This document shows, in pieces, positions 53,728 to 64,000 of a stretch of 64,000 nucleotides of DNA (within the stretch, counting starts at the first letter, position 1; the number at the start of each line of letters is the position of its first letter). Source of the stretch: Ophiostoma sp. CBS 140.51 (taxonomy: Eukaryota > Ascomycota > Sordariomycetes > Ophiostomatales > Ophiostomataceae); the NCBI GenBank assembly GCA_029298735.1, contig JANSLP010000074.1, positions 62,001-126,000 on the forward strand, given 5' to 3'. The position numbers were made by a program, and so were the translations under genes. The notes under the pieces were generated by a model that had not been told where the DNA came from, did not search any database, and saw only the letters and a list, made by a program, of their open reading frames with translations.

Positions 53728-55814
53728 CTATCCACGCCCAGTGTAGGGAATTATACCTTGCCGCCCAGCTCTTTCTTCCAATATATACAACACATCTGGC
53801 CAGATAGATCCGAGCGCAGTGACGTAGAAATGACAACTGATGCCTGATTCCCAAAGGCGCCTTGCCTTGCGACGTAAAGCCTCTGCATCGTCCCGGCCAA
53901 GACGGTAAGCAACCTCGCTTTGCGAATATGCCGTGATCATTTGCGCATAACCGGGCTCCTTCCAGAATAAACTCGCAAGATTTGCTGCTTCCTTCCAAGT
54001 TGAATAGGCATTTTCGACATCCCCACCGATATGTTGAACCATGGCCAGGCCGCAGTGAATGACAAAACTGTTGTGTTGAGACACCCACCCTGTCGCTGCT
54101 CCCAGCGTTTCTTTCAAGGATTGGAACTTGGAAAGTGTGCCATTGATAGCTGCTGCATCGATCTGTCTTCCTTGCTTCCAAGTCCAAAGGAGACTCATGA
54201 GGTGACAGTTAGCCGACGCCAATACCAAACGCCTCCCGTTTCCACGACGTATCGAGTTGTACACTGAAAAATCTTTGATAGTGATATCCAGCAGATCAAT
54301 GGCATTCTGGCAAAGTCCAAGCTCGCCCTTTGTCTCGGCGATGTGAGGTGCGACTCTCCACGATATTTTAGATCCAATCTTGTGCGCCTCTTCCAGTATC
54401 TGATCGAACAAAGGTAAAGCTTCTTGGAATTTGCCCTCGAAACGAAGGCACTTGGCGATGAGAAATCGACCCTCTAGAAGAACGATTGTTTCTTGCTGCG
54501 ATGGGTGTCCAACATCCAAAGGTCGAAACCCGTTCACGACTACGGTAATTTCCTCCGCGTTTGCTGATCTGTCCAGTAAGAGTTGTGCGTGGTGTAACCG
54601 AAACTGACCTATCCAAGCATTTGTTCACACATCAATTCCGGGATGCGCCGACAGACTGTATGGGCGTGGCGTATCGCAGTTGAGTAGTCTAGACAGAGCA
54701 GTCCTGCGAAAGTTTATTCGCAATAAGTAGAGAGGGTTACAAAGAAGATGTGCGATCTGCTCAGCAATGTTTAGAGCAGTCCGCTTCCAGCTGGCGTCTG
54801 CAAAATGGGAAGACGAAAAAAGAGTTTCGAAGGCCATCTCAAGAAATTCCGCGGTTGGCTGCTGGAGCTCCCAAAGGTACGGTAAAAGAGTTATGAGAAC
54901 TGGCATCATGGACGTCCCTTTCTGTGTGAAACTTTGCAAGTCAGCAGGCTATTCGAGTAACATCATGAAGCCAGGACAACTCACAAAAGTGGATCCATAA
55001 AGGAATCCTTAGGAAAGGCGTGAACAATGGCCGTTAAGGACGTGATCCGATACTCTTCCGCCCATGATCTCACACTGGTGATGTACGACTGTAGCTGTGC
55101 TTGTACGGCAAGAGTACCGTTCTGAGATTCGACAACACCACAACTGACAAGCTTTTCAATTGCTTGTTCGCAGCGTTGAGTACTTTCGAAGGCACCAGTC
55201 AGAGTTGAGTTCTGCAATTGAACTTGACCGTTAGAGCCCCAGAATCGCGGCTCGCATGCGCCCAAAAGGAAGCATTCCGGCACTTCACTCCCTGCAAATG
55301 AGATAACTTTCAGAATCTGTAAAGCATCACCGTCGTTGATTTGACGAAAATGAACTGACGGGTATGATCTCAGCGGTGGGGTATTGACGGGCCACAGGAG
55401 TTGGTCATGCAAAGGCGTTGGTTGTTCATAAGCAGACCAGGGGCCAAAACCCAGCTGCACGATGGTGGCCTTCTCCGAAAAATTGAGACGGCGGAAATTA
55501 TCATCGGTCATCCCTGACAGCCGGTCGTGTCCAACAAACGACAAGAATCGCCGCCGAGAACTCGGTTGGGCAGGTAGTAGTGGGGTTGGCAGAGATTTGT
55601 GATAGAGCTGGACGGTTTTCCATAGACGTGGAGAAGGCTTTTGGGAGCCTGGTGTCAAGCGTCTTTGGACCTCATCTTTGATACAACTCAAAGCCAGCTC
55701 GCATTGTAGCATTAGATGCTCCAAGTCGTCATCGCTAAGCTGAAATAATGCAGCCCTCTCAACAAACGAAGCATTCTGCCAAGGCGGGATCGAAAATTTT
55801 AGAAAAGAGCACAT
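53728..55814 (-). CDS. NLR-derived protein lacking the NB-ARC: winged-helix and TPR half
   Basis: Modelled as three exons, 55814-54985, 54931-54657 and 54608-53728, giving 661 aa in phase. Intron 1 has GTGAGT and an AAAG acceptor. Intron 2 (48 nt) needs a weak GTCTGT donor, so that junction is uncertain. The middle of exon 1 reads LQILKVISFAGSEVPECFLLG, the winged-helix segment that directly follows NB-ARC in fungal NLRs. Then LVSCGVVESQNGTLAVQ precedes a helical repeat array of TPR type (FQEALPLFDQILEEAHKIG, then helix pairs to the end). The P-loop, Walker B and any effector domain are absent; about 150 unrelated residues stand in front. It may be a truncated NLR, a pseudogene with its front part lost, or a stand-alone TPR protein. 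Confidence 0.65.
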
Positions 55815-56911
55815 GTTGGAATCAGAAGTATGGGGAGGTGATCTGTTAGTGTCGCATACGAATTCGGAGGTTGTTCAAGATAAGTCAATCTGAATCTACG
55901 GAGTAGTTCGCTGTCAGGTTTCAAGCTGACTTGGGAATGAAAACTTTCCCTTGAATCTTGGGCATCAACTACCGGCCCGGCCCGACTTCATATTCGGATC
56001 ACGTGGGCTACTCCTAAACCAGACACCCTTTCGAGGGGTAAACTCGTATTCCACTTTCCCTCAGACGCGCCCGACGGCTTGCACAATGAATACATCTTAT
56101 AAGGTAAGCAGCTAATCGCTTTGTTTCTAGCAAATTTCTAACTTCATAGAACGCGATTGCATTTTGTAGACTCCAGGCGTAGGAGGAAGATACATGGTCT
56201 CTTTATCGCAGCTCGCTGAACAGTGCCTCGTAAAAAGGAAGGGGATAGAGAAATAAGCGAGAGGGTCATACAAATAATAAAGTCGCACGACTTGAATTTT
56301 TTTCTGCTAAATTATACAGGGAGACAGGCTCATTTTTGCGCTTTGTTGCCGTGTCCGTTCTCATCATAAAAAACTGTAAGATTTAGAAGTCGTGCTGAGG
56401 AGGGTGTTAAAACTAGTATAAGTTGTAGAGAGACGACGGGAGGGCAGTTTAGAGTAATGAGTTTTCTTGCTGGAGGATACATTGTTGAACATTCCTCGTA
56501 TTTCTTTAGTTTTTTTTGAAGTTTTTTTTTAACCAAAAAAACAAAGGTTGAAGCTTTACTCTGTATAACTACGCGCTAAAAATATCGATCTCGTTATGTA
56601 TTTCTTCTGGGGGAAATACTTGGTATATCGTGACCATATCACCGAGGAGGACGCCCCGCATCCTACGATGCCTTGCTGCTCATAGGCGGCTAGGTGGCTG
56701 GCCGGCTGACTACTGACATTAAAGTCCTCGGACGCTGAATAAACGGGCCTGGCTGCTTAACACAACTCGCTACATTCTCTATTCTAAATCTCGACACGAA
56801 AGATGCTACGAACCAGGAACCGGGCGTATGATAAGTCGCCCCACTTCCGTGATAGTAAATGGCGACTACAGTCTTGGAATGCGGATTCGTCGGGCTAAGT
56901 GTGGGTCAAGA
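55815..56911. other. Intergenic, 1.1 kb
   Basis: Upstream of the NLR-derived gene. No front half of an NLR (P-loop, NB-ARC) can be read here on the minus strand. AT-rich with poly-T/A runs near 56500-56540. Confidence 0.5.
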
Positions 56912-58540
56912 TCAAACGACACGCCTGTATTCCATTGGAGGCATTGTTGGATCGTACCTCCACTGCACGGATGTGATAGTCCCTTCTTCGTTGGCATAAA
57001 ATGTTGTTTTCCAAGACTCTGAATTGGTGTCGTCACCAAGGACCCAACGCCCTCGACTGACCAGCTCATTCCGTGTGTGCAGCCATGTAAAAGTGTCCCC
57101 ATCAAAGTGTGTGAGGCGGTATCGTTCGGAAGGCAGACCTTGGAATGCCCAAGAAAGGTGGACGTCATCCTCAAGAGTCACCACAAGTCGAAATATGCCG
57201 GTATTGTCGACATATGTGCCGACATATTTGTCTAGAGAGCGACTCAATGGCTTCTTGTGTGCCACTTCAGCCAACTCTTTCTGGACACCGCTGTACCATC
57301 CGAGGTTGACCTTGATCGACCGCTGTGCGTACTCCATAACATCAACGCGGTGTTCATATGGCACGCCCAGAAGTCCTTCCACGACCATGTGAGCAACCCA
57401 GTCGGGCACATCCGTCAGGGCCAGGGCATTGCTGAGAACGACAACAAACTGGTTTGTCTCAGGCAAGAGAACGACACACGCCAAAGCCCCAGGAAGTGTT
57501 CCTTGGTGATAGACAACAAGTGGATTTCTCTCCAAACTATTGCCAACCATCGGCATCATGTCACCAGGAAACAGTCGTCCATTGAGACCAATCTGACCAA
57601 GTCTGTTGGGCAGCCGTGTCCGGACCCAGCCGAGGCCGTATGATGTGTCGTTGCCGGGCATGGCTACATGTGCCTCCTCAGTTTGGGCAATGTCGCGGAA
57701 TGGAGTATCCTGATCTCCGCAGTAGCTTCTCAGCATCGCCCGGTATAATTTGACCAGATCGCGCGTGGTTGTCCACAGGCCGCCCGAAGCCGCGCCAACA
57801 CCATTCGCCCCGACCCGGGGTGTAGGAATGCACACGGACGTGCCGTCATCCAAGACATTATAGCAGCTACATGTGTTGTCGTCCGAGTCATGGTCGTCAG
57901 GCGGCTCCATGGATGACCGTTTCATTCTGAGCGGTAGAAAGATTCGCTTGTCGACAAAGTTTGCGACGGGCATTTGGGCCAGCTCTTCGATAGCGGCACC
58001 ACATATATCGTATGCTGTGCTGTTGTAACAATATTTCCCCTTCCTCTCTGGAAGCAGTCGAGCATGCTCACTCACTGCCCGCAGCATATCTGCTTGTGTC
58101 GACACCAAAACATTGTTCTCACTACCGCCCACCAGCGCGCCCAAGGAGGACATCCCGCTGCGGTGGCTGAAGAGATCGGCAAGTGTTGTGCTTTGGGTCA
58201 GAACTGTATCCTGCGCCTCAGAAAAAGACGGCACCGCATCCTTGGCGAGCATCTCCCACGTCGCTTTGCCCTCGTCGATGAGTATGGACATGGCCGCCGC
58301 CGACACTGCCTTGGCCAGAGAGCACGCCGGGAAACGCGTGTCGGAGGTGACGGGCAGTTTCGAGGTGATGTCGCGGACACCAAAGCTGGCGTAGTAGACG
58401 GCAGCGTCGTCGCCATCGTCGTTGATGTCGCCGTTAAAAACGGCCAGGCTCAGACCGGGTGTCCCGCCGAGCCGCATGAGGGCCTCAATGGCCGGATGGA
58501 GGGCATCGAGTCGGTTGTGCAATGTGCCAGATGATGCCAT
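56912..58540 (-). CDS. Serine beta-lactamase-fold hydrolase (class C/esterase-like)
   Basis: Intronless, 542 aa from ATG 58540. An in-frame Met at 58615 would add 25 unlikely residues. The SxxK nucleophile motif is S74-L-A-K77 in PACSLAKAVS. The second catalytic motif is Y172 in KYCYNSTAYDICG, with Asn and Ser in swapped order compared with the common YSN. Further conserved blocks are LFSHRSGMSS, AASGGLWTTTRDLVKL and YHQGTLPGA, the last equivalent to the HxG/KTG site. A C-terminal beta-barrel-like region of about 100 residues follows (YVGTYVDNTGIFRLVV). Fungal members (PF00144) include esterases and acyltransferases, not true beta-lactamases. No signal peptide. It is divergent from the GH43 gene and could be an acetyl or feruloyl-type oligosaccharide esterase (inference). 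Confidence 0.88.
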   Translation of the reverse strand: MASSGTLHNRLDALHPAIEALMRLGGTPGLSLAVFNGDINDDGDDAAVYYASFGVRDITSKLPVTSDTRFPACSLAKAVSAAAMSILIDEGKATWEMLAKDAVPSFSEAQDTVLTQSTTLADLFSHRSGMSSLGALVGGSENNVLVSTQADMLRAVSEHARLLPERKGKYCYNSTAYDICGAAIEELAQMPVANFVDKRIFLPLRMKRSSMEPPDDHDSDDNTCSCYNVLDDGTSVCIPTPRVGANGVGAASGGLWTTTRDLVKLYRAMLRSYCGDQDTPFRDIAQTEEAHVAMPGNDTSYGLGWVRTRLPNRLGQIGLNGRLFPGDMMPMVGNSLERNPLVVYHQGTLPGALACVVLLPETNQFVVVLSNALALTDVPDWVAHMVVEGLLGVPYEHRVDVMEYAQRSIKVNLGWYSGVQKELAEVAHKKPLSRSLDKYVGTYVDNTGIFRLVVTLEDDVHLSWAFQGLPSERYRLTHFDGDTFTWLHTRNELVSRGRWVLGDDTNSESWKTTFYANEEGTITSVQWRYDPTMPPMEYRRVV

Positions 58541-58937
58541 GTTGAGACTGCCAGGACGACTATGTTGACTTGTGTTGTTCCATCGCTGATTGTCCTGTCC
58601 ACGTTTCTTTTCCAATTTGTAGATGTGGAAGTTTGTAGATGTGAAGACAAACAGCGCCGTTCGTCGGAAAGTCTGCCGAGAGATGGTCCGGTGGTGCCCA
58701 CTTTAGCACTTAGCGCAAACTGAGTGTACTCTTTTCGAAACTCAAAATCAACAAGTATCTCGCATTGGTTTTGTCAGTAGAAGAGTATTGACACGTTGTA
58801 GATATTATTTTACGATTTGAGCTTTCCATTCATTTCTCATGTTCTTATGTTACCCCTATCTATTTATTCCCTTTCATATCGCTTCTCGTAGTAAAAAAAG
58901 ACCTCCATTCACATATTCACATACACACACACCAACC
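58541..58937. promoter_or_regulatory. Divergent promoter of hydrolase and GH43 genes
   Basis: 397 bases between opposite starts, with a CA-rich leader before the GH43 ATG. Shared control is likely from the arrangement; no specific binding site is claimed. Confidence 0.5.
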
Positions 58938-60652
58938 ATGCCTAGCCCAATCCTCGCAGGCTTCCAACCAGACCCGTCGATTGTCCGTGTCGGCGACGAC
59001 TACTTCCTCGCTACATCAAGCTTCGAATACACACCTGGTGTGCCCATCTACCATAGCAAAGATTTGAAGAAGTGGACTCTCATTGGGCATGCCTTGACAC
59101 GGTCAAGTCAACTCGTCATTGCTGACGGTGTCGAGCCGGGTGGTGGCGTCTGGGCACCGACCTTGCGGTACCACGACGGCGCTTTCTATTTGGCAACAAG
59201 CAGCTTCTCCCGATTCTGTCCGCAGCAAAACATTCGTCTCTTCCCACGGGGGTTCTATGTCAAGACGACCAACATCTGGGACGATGCAGCATGGAGCGAT
59301 CCGGTCTACTTTGACGTCTCGGGGTTTGACCAGGACTTGTTCTGGGACAATGGGCGGGTGTACTTGTCTACAACGCACCCAAAGATCGGGGAGGTGGACC
59401 AACCTGTCAACCAGCCTCCTTCGGTGCCCCGCCTCAACTTTGCTATCCACCTCTGCGAAGTCGACTTGGCTACAGGCCGGTCTCTGTCGCCGTCTGTCAT
59501 GATCAAAGACTCTCACATAGGATCCTGCATTGCTGAAGGGTCACACCTGTACCGCCGGGGCAAGTATTATTATCTGCTTGTGGCAGAGGGCGGCACGGGC
59601 GTCCACCACTCGGAGTGTGTATACCGCAGCACAGAGGGTGTACACGGGCCGTGGGAAACGGCACCACACAACCCCATACTTAAGAGCCAAGGTGAAGGTG
59701 ACGACGTCCAAAACACGGGGCATGTCGACCAGGTCGAGGGCAGTAAAGGAGACTGGTGGGCAGTCCTTTTGGGTGTCCGACCGTTGAAGGGCGTGGATGG
59801 TGCGATGAGGACTTCAGTGTTTGGTGAGTTCTACTCCTGGCAGGGTGAAATATAAGCAGTTAATGACGCTAATGCTGTCCACAGGACGAGAGACATTCTT
59901 AGTGCCGGTGGCGTGGGTGGATAACTGGCCAGTTATCAACAACAGCGAGAAGGTGTGCCTCGATCTCGATGGTGCTGATAAGGTTGAAGACTGGACTGAT
60001 GACTTTTCGTCACCTAGTCTCTCTCTGGGCTGGTATAGAAAGAGTAAGCCATCTCAACGCTCTCTTGCATTTGCATGGTCTGACCCATATAGACACCCCA
60101 TTGAAGACAGACTACGAGATACTCGACAACCCTTCCCGTTTACGTCTTCACGGCGGTCCATACAACCTCTCGTCATCCGGTTGTCCAAATCTCTTTCTAC
60201 GAAAACAGCAGCACCGCACCGGGTTGTGGACAGCGCGACTCTCATTCTCACCGTCCAACATCCACGAAGAGGCCGGCACGGTCGTCTATTGGAACTACGC
60301 AACGTACGCCAGCATTGGCGTCTGTTTGTCAAAACAGACGAAGACAAAAGTTGTCCGCTATCGTTCTCCAGATGGAGAGACCATAGAACATCCTCTGGCA
60401 GGAGACGGCGAAGTGTTACTCCTCATCCAGTGTACAGACGACGGTTACAAGTTGGGGTTTTCAGAGGGCGTTGGTGGAGAACACTGGCTCGCATCCGTCG
60501 ACAGCCAGTTAATGACTCGCGAACCGCCAATCGGTATGGCCTTTTCGGGTATGATGCTGGGTGTCTACGCGTTTGCTGAGCACAACAATCTATCTTCACC
60601 TGCGGACGTTTCAAAGGTGTCGTTCAAGGTGGGTGTTGACGGGTTGAGCTAG
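58938..60652 (+). CDS. GH43 beta-xylosidase / alpha-arabinofuranosidase, intracellular
   Basis: Three exons, 58938-59823, 59885-60043 and 60093-60652, with introns of 61 and 49 nt (GTGAGT, GTAAGC), giving 534 aa, typical of fungal GH43 enzymes of this type. The five-bladed propeller carries the catalytic base D12 (GFQPDPSIV), the pKa-modulating Asp near 131-133 (GFDQDLFWDNG) and the acid E200 (SCIAEGSHLY). The C-terminal beta-sandwich (from about residue 345) matches the GH43 C2 domain of beta-xylosidases. ATG 58938 gives MPSPILAGF with no signal peptide, so the enzyme should act on imported xylo-oligosaccharides. It is divergent with the esterase-like gene and 280 bases before a Zn2Cys6 regulator. 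Confidence 0.92.
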
Positions 60653-60932
60653 TGTGGACTGCCGGAGCGATTCCGGGACTTTGTCCGAGGCCCGACATTT
60701 TGTCCCATAGACCCACTTTTTACGCTGACACGCCTTGCATTGAGTCGGTGGAGTGTGGGGAAATCCTGGGGAATCTCCTCACTTTTTGGATAGACAACCT
60801 TTCTTTTGAATTAAACAGTTCGAAAAAAGGGTCAATGACGAACAATGATTGTGCCGAATCAAATAGTGATCTGATACGAATTAACTTTCATTTTTCAGTC
60901 TCATTCCACCAGCCTCAAAACATCAATCGTCG

Positions 60933-63485
60933 ATGGCGATGCTTGACTACGAAGCACCACGAGACGACGAGGCCGATGACGGCGATGTCCAGGATGCCGA
61001 GTCATCCAGCCCAGGCAAGAAGAGACGAATGACAACGACAGTCAAAAAAGACGACTCTCACAGAGACGAAGGTCCAGCGTGCGTGCAGCCCGCGTTGTGT
61101 TTGATCAGAAAAACTTGTACTGACACTGACATGGCAGCTGCCAATCCTGCCGTCGAAAGAAAGCCAAGTGCTCACGACGACAGCCCTGTTCTTTTTGTGA
61201 GAAGCATGGTGAGTTCACTTCTTCTCCAACTCATCTTAATACGTTTACTCATTCCGACAGACATCGACTGTATTTACGAGGACACGAGATCTCGACCCGG
61301 CATGCGGTCCGGTGCCATTGAACACCTGAATCACCGAATCAGCACACTGGAAAAGATGTTTCTCGGGCAGGGCGTGCTGTGGCAGCAGGTTGCCAACTGT
61401 CTCGGTCAAGTACAGAGCAAAGGTTCTTCCGTTCCCAAGGATTTTGTTCAGACCAGCCAGAACTTGCACGACTACACGGCCAAACTACGGACGACACTTC
61501 TGTCTCTGGCAGATGCGCCAGTTGCAGACGGTGAAAGTCAAGACAAGAACGACGACATACCACCTAACAAACGACAAAAGAGTGACACCAATACAAACGC
61601 GAGGACTTTAAATGCAGCAACGATAAGCACCACCACACCCAGCATCGACCTCCCTGATGACCTGCAATCCGATCTCGTCAACATTTACTTCCAACGCCTC
61701 CATCCCTGGATCCCAATGCTGCACGAACACCAGTTCCGACAGAAGCTCGCCAGTCCCGACCCCAAGCAGAGGCAAAGCCTCGTCAACATTTTGTACGCCA
61801 TCACGTCGCTGTGCATTCGATTTTCCGATGATGTACGGCTGGGTACCAGTCCAGAATCACGCACCCACCTAGCCAAGACGTGCCGTGATACAGTCATACT
61901 GCAAAGCATGCAGTCATTCTCCGTCGAAAACTTGCAGGCACTCATTATCTGTGCGTTTGATACAATCAGCAGCGGCCAAAGTCCTTCAGCATGGTCCATC
62001 ATTGGCAGCATGACGCGGACAGTCGAACAGCTGCAGCTCAGCGTCGAAGACGAGGATCAGCCGCAAGCACGCCCTCAACCCAGAGGCAAAGCGACCGTCA
62101 ACGTTCTCATCCGCCGCATTGCGTTTTTGCCGCCCGCTCGTGATTGGGTCGAGCTGGAAGAGCGGAGGCGAGTGTTTTGGAACGTATTTTTGATGGACCG
62201 CTTCTGCAGCATCGCTACCGGCTGGAACTTGTCCTTGACCAGTGCAGATGTCAAACGCCGACTGCCTTGCGAGGGTGCTCTCTGGGAGGAAGGTCGCATC
62301 GAAGTGCCCACGCCCTACTTTGGCGTATCGGAACCAAGTGACGGGGCAGGCGGCGAGCCACCCACCAACGGTGACAGCCTCGGCGCCTTTGCGTACTGCA
62401 TCGAGGCCACTGAGAGCCTGAGTTTGGTGACATCCTTTTTCCTCCAACAGGGGCTCGATGTCACAGATACCCAGAGCGTCCAGCTGTGGCTCATGAGGTT
62501 CAAACAGCTGGATTTAAGACTGGTCCGATGGAAACTGTTTCTGCCCGAACGCTGGCGCGACGCCAACAGCCGCAATGCCGACAACAACCTGGATCCCAAC
62601 CTGGTGGTGGCCCACATCACACACAACACGGCTGTCGTGCTCCTGCACCAGGGAATTGCCTACCCATCCGAAGAATGGCGCTCTGTTTTGCTGAGGTTGC
62701 CATCACCGTCGAGTGCCGAGACCTGTCTGGCGGCCGCGACAGAAGTGGCTGCCATTGCCACACATGTCCTGCGCGAAAAGACGGACCTCCTCACAAACCC
62801 GCAGATTGCCTTTTGTTTGTTTATCTGTGGCCGCATGGTGCTGGCACACAGCAAATACTACCGCCTACCCACCCTACCGGCAGCGTTTGACAGCATGACG
62901 GACAGTCTCTGGGAGATTGCACGACGATGGCGGGGGACACTAGCCAGTGAAGATGGCAACCAAGAGAACCTGGCCAGCAAGTTTGCCTCGCGACTGGCGT
63001 ATGCCAAGCAGATGGGGGCATCCCTCGACATTCGGCAAGCGGCATACTCAGAAGATGCAGACACAGCGGTGGCTTCGACGACAACGGCGGACCACTTTAG
63101 CTCGACGGTCAACAACAACAGCATGGCATATGCTGCTCCAATATCTACTCAACACCAGCCACGAGCATTTGATTCTCCAGACAACGATATGTCACTGGCG
63201 TTTCCTCCTCTTCCACTGGCCTTTCAAAGCGGCCCGATAAATGCAAACAGTGGCAACGTAACGATGGACAATGGTACAACGTCGGCGTCGGCCTTTGAAA
63301 GCATCCAAGGCAGTATGCAAAGTTCCGTTTATGGCCAGCCAACAGCGATCACAGACTACTCAAGCAGTGTTAGTGTAGGCGGCATAGACAGAGACAAGGA
63401 TATGTTGGAAGATCTCAACTCCTTCTTGGACTACTCTTTCCTCCCCGACCAGCGTGTCAGTATTTATACCCTGCCGGATGTGTGA
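60933..63485 (+). CDS. Zn2Cys6 transcription factor, canonical cluster
   Basis: Three exons, 60933-61078, 61138-61208 and 61261-63485, with introns of 59 and 52 nt, giving 813 aa. The zinc cluster exists only after splicing: C50-x2-C53-x6-C60-x5-C66-x2-C69-x6-C76 (from ACQSCRRKKAKC to HDIDCIYED). A coiled-coil-like linker follows (AIEHLNHRISTLEKMFLGQG). The fungal_trans domain (PF04082-like) runs from about residue 225 (YFQRLHPWIPMLHEHQFRQK) to about 480, including WIPMLHE and ERRRVFWNVFLMDR. The C-terminus is Ser/Asn-rich, probably an activation region. It sits between GH43 and GH88 genes, which suggests local control of xylan/uronate use (inference). The short first exon was located by the splice phase. 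Confidence 0.9.
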   Translation: MAMLDYEAPRDDEADDGDVQDAESSSPGKKRRMTTTVKKDDSHRDEGPACVQPALCLIRKTCTDTDMAAANPAVERKPSAHDDSPVLFVRSMVSSLLLQLILIRLLIPTDIDCIYEDTRSRPGMRSGAIEHLNHRISTLEKMFLGQGVLWQQVANCLGQVQSKGSSVPKDFVQTSQNLHDYTAKLRTTLLSLADAPVADGESQDKNDDIPPNKRQKSDTNTNARTLNAATISTTTPSIDLPDDLQSDLVNIYFQRLHPWIPMLHEHQFRQKLASPDPKQRQSLVNILYAITSLCIRFSDDVRLGTSPESRTHLAKTCRDTVILQSMQSFSVENLQALIICAFDTISSGQSPSAWSIIGSMTRTVEQLQLSVEDEDQPQARPQPRGKATVNVLIRRIAFLPPARDWVELEERRRVFWNVFLMDRFCSIATGWNLSLTSADVKRRLPCEGALWEEGRIEVPTPYFGVSEPSDGAGGEPPTNGDSLGAFAYCIEATESLSLVTSFFLQQGLDVTDTQSVQLWLMRFKQLDLRLVRWKLFLPERWRDANSRNADNNLDPNLVVAHITHNTAVVLLHQGIAYPSEEWRSVLLRLPSPSSAETCLAAATEVAAIATHVLREKTDLLTNPQIAFCLFICGRMVLAHSKYYRLPTLPAAFDSMTDSLWEIARRWRGTLASEDGNQENLASKFASRLAYAKQMGASLDIRQAAYSEDADTAVASTTTADHFSSTVNNNSMAYAAPISTQHQPRAFDSPDNDMSLAFPPLPLAFQSGPINANSGNVTMDNGTTSASAFESIQGSMQSSVYGQPTAITDYSSSVSVGGIDRDKDMLEDLNSFLDYSFLPDQRVSIYTLPDV

Positions 63486-63537
63486 GAAGCAATGCTTGTA
63501 TGTTAGATTCAATAGATATATCCACGCTATCTCTATC

Positions 63538-64000
63538 TCAAATCGCACCTTTCTCCTCTAGAATAAGATGTGCCAGCCCCATGTCCATCAATTTGTTTCC
63601 AATCAACAGAAAGTAGTAGTCCGCATACACCAGTGAATGGTTCGCCCACCGCCGCGGCGCGTGTTCAAAGTTATTGATGGTTGCGCCGCGGACAATCGCC
63701 GGAATCCCGCCCACGTCCACATCCATCCGCTGGACCATGCTAATGCCCGACTCGACTGTGTGCACAGGTTCTTGGTGGAGGACATACTGTGCTGGTGGGC
63801 ACATGTATGCCCGACAGACGGTCGATACAATCTGGAGGGCGGGCCCCAAATAGTCTCGTCCTCCACCACCATGCGTGGCCTCATGCAGCAGCAACATCCC
63901 ATACGCCGCCACCAGCGCGGCACTCGTGTCTGGCGGCTGGTCCGGATCGCCGCTTAGCCGTGCCGCGTCAAAGTCCCACGGCAGGGCGTCGTCATTTTTT
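63538..64000 (-). CDS. GH88 unsaturated glucuronyl hydrolase, C-terminal part (cut by window edge)
   Basis: The minus-strand frame is open from the window end to a stop at 63538, about 154 residues. The family's (alpha/alpha)6 barrel end is recognised from NDDALPWDFDAAR, then DTSAALVAAYGMLLLHEAT, with TINNFEHAPRRWANHSLVYADYYFL near the C-terminus. GH88 enzymes hydrolyse the unsaturated uronic acid left on oligosaccharides after lyase action. The 5' part, including other catalytic Asp residues, lies beyond 64000. It is convergent with the Zn2Cys6 gene, with only 52 bases between stops. Confidence 0.85.
   Translation of the reverse strand, partial: KNDDALPWDFDAARLSGDPDQPPDTSAALVAAYGMLLLHEATHGGGGRDYLGPALQIVSTVCRAYMCPPAQYVLHQEPVHTVESGISMVQRMDVDVGGIPAIVRGATINNFEHAPRRWANHSLVYADYYFLLIGNKLMDMGLAHLILEEKGAI

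Overview
This window is nuclear DNA from a filamentous ascomycete (Pezizomycotina, most likely a Sordariomycete; I cannot name the genus). The reasons are short 48-126 nt GT-AG introns (two longer ones), pyrimidine/CA-rich leaders, no operons, two Zn2Cys6 regulators, fungal NLR-type proteins, a CBM18 cell-surface protein, and GH43 and GH88 carbohydrate-active enzymes. I rebuilt the multi-exon genes by hand from splice signals, reading phase and family motifs. No tRNA, rRNA, CRISPR array, virus or intact transposon was recognised.

Layout. 0.3-3.5 kb: a novel secreted protein and a CBM18 single-pass surface protein, both on the minus strand. 5.5-16 kb: a compact redox cluster, made of a DUF4188-type monooxygenase, an FAD monooxygenase, a 2OG-Fe(II) dioxygenase, a Zn2Cys6 regulator with an abnormal finger, and a zinc alcohol dehydrogenase. 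No PKS, NRPS, terpene synthase or transporter lies in or beside it, so it looks catabolic or like a tailoring fragment. 16.5-22.1 kb: a secreted PEBP protein, a small single-PAH (Sin3-like) gene whose 5' end I cannot resolve, and a 1323-aa AAA ATPase with an Arg/Asp-rich tail. 23.5-26.2 kb: a four-exon STAND/NLR-like protein with a degenerate P-loop. 26.6-30.9 kb: an M20 beta-ureidopropionase-type amidohydrolase, a Nudix hydrolase and a small GPI-anchored protein.

30.9-42.9 kb is an almost 12-kb stretch in which I find no convincing gene. It ends at a 925-codon low-complexity Pro/Gly/Asn/Ser-rich ORF. One in-frame UAG separates that ORF from a further folded-looking 173-residue segment in the same frame. 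47.6-53.2 kb holds a two-domain protein of unknown function and a five-exon MFS transporter with a 22-nt micro-exon. A strong foldback hairpin (about 53446-53605) lies between the MFS gene and a convergent gene encoding only the winged-helix and TPR half of a fungal NLR.

56.9-64 kb reads as a plant-polysaccharide module: a serine beta-lactamase-fold hydrolase divergent from an intracellular GH43 beta-xylosidase/arabinofuranosidase, then a canonical Zn2Cys6 regulator, then a convergent GH88 unsaturated glucuronyl hydrolase cut by the window edge. Together these could hydrolyse short xylan- or uronate-derived oligosaccharides inside the cell under local transcriptional control (inference).
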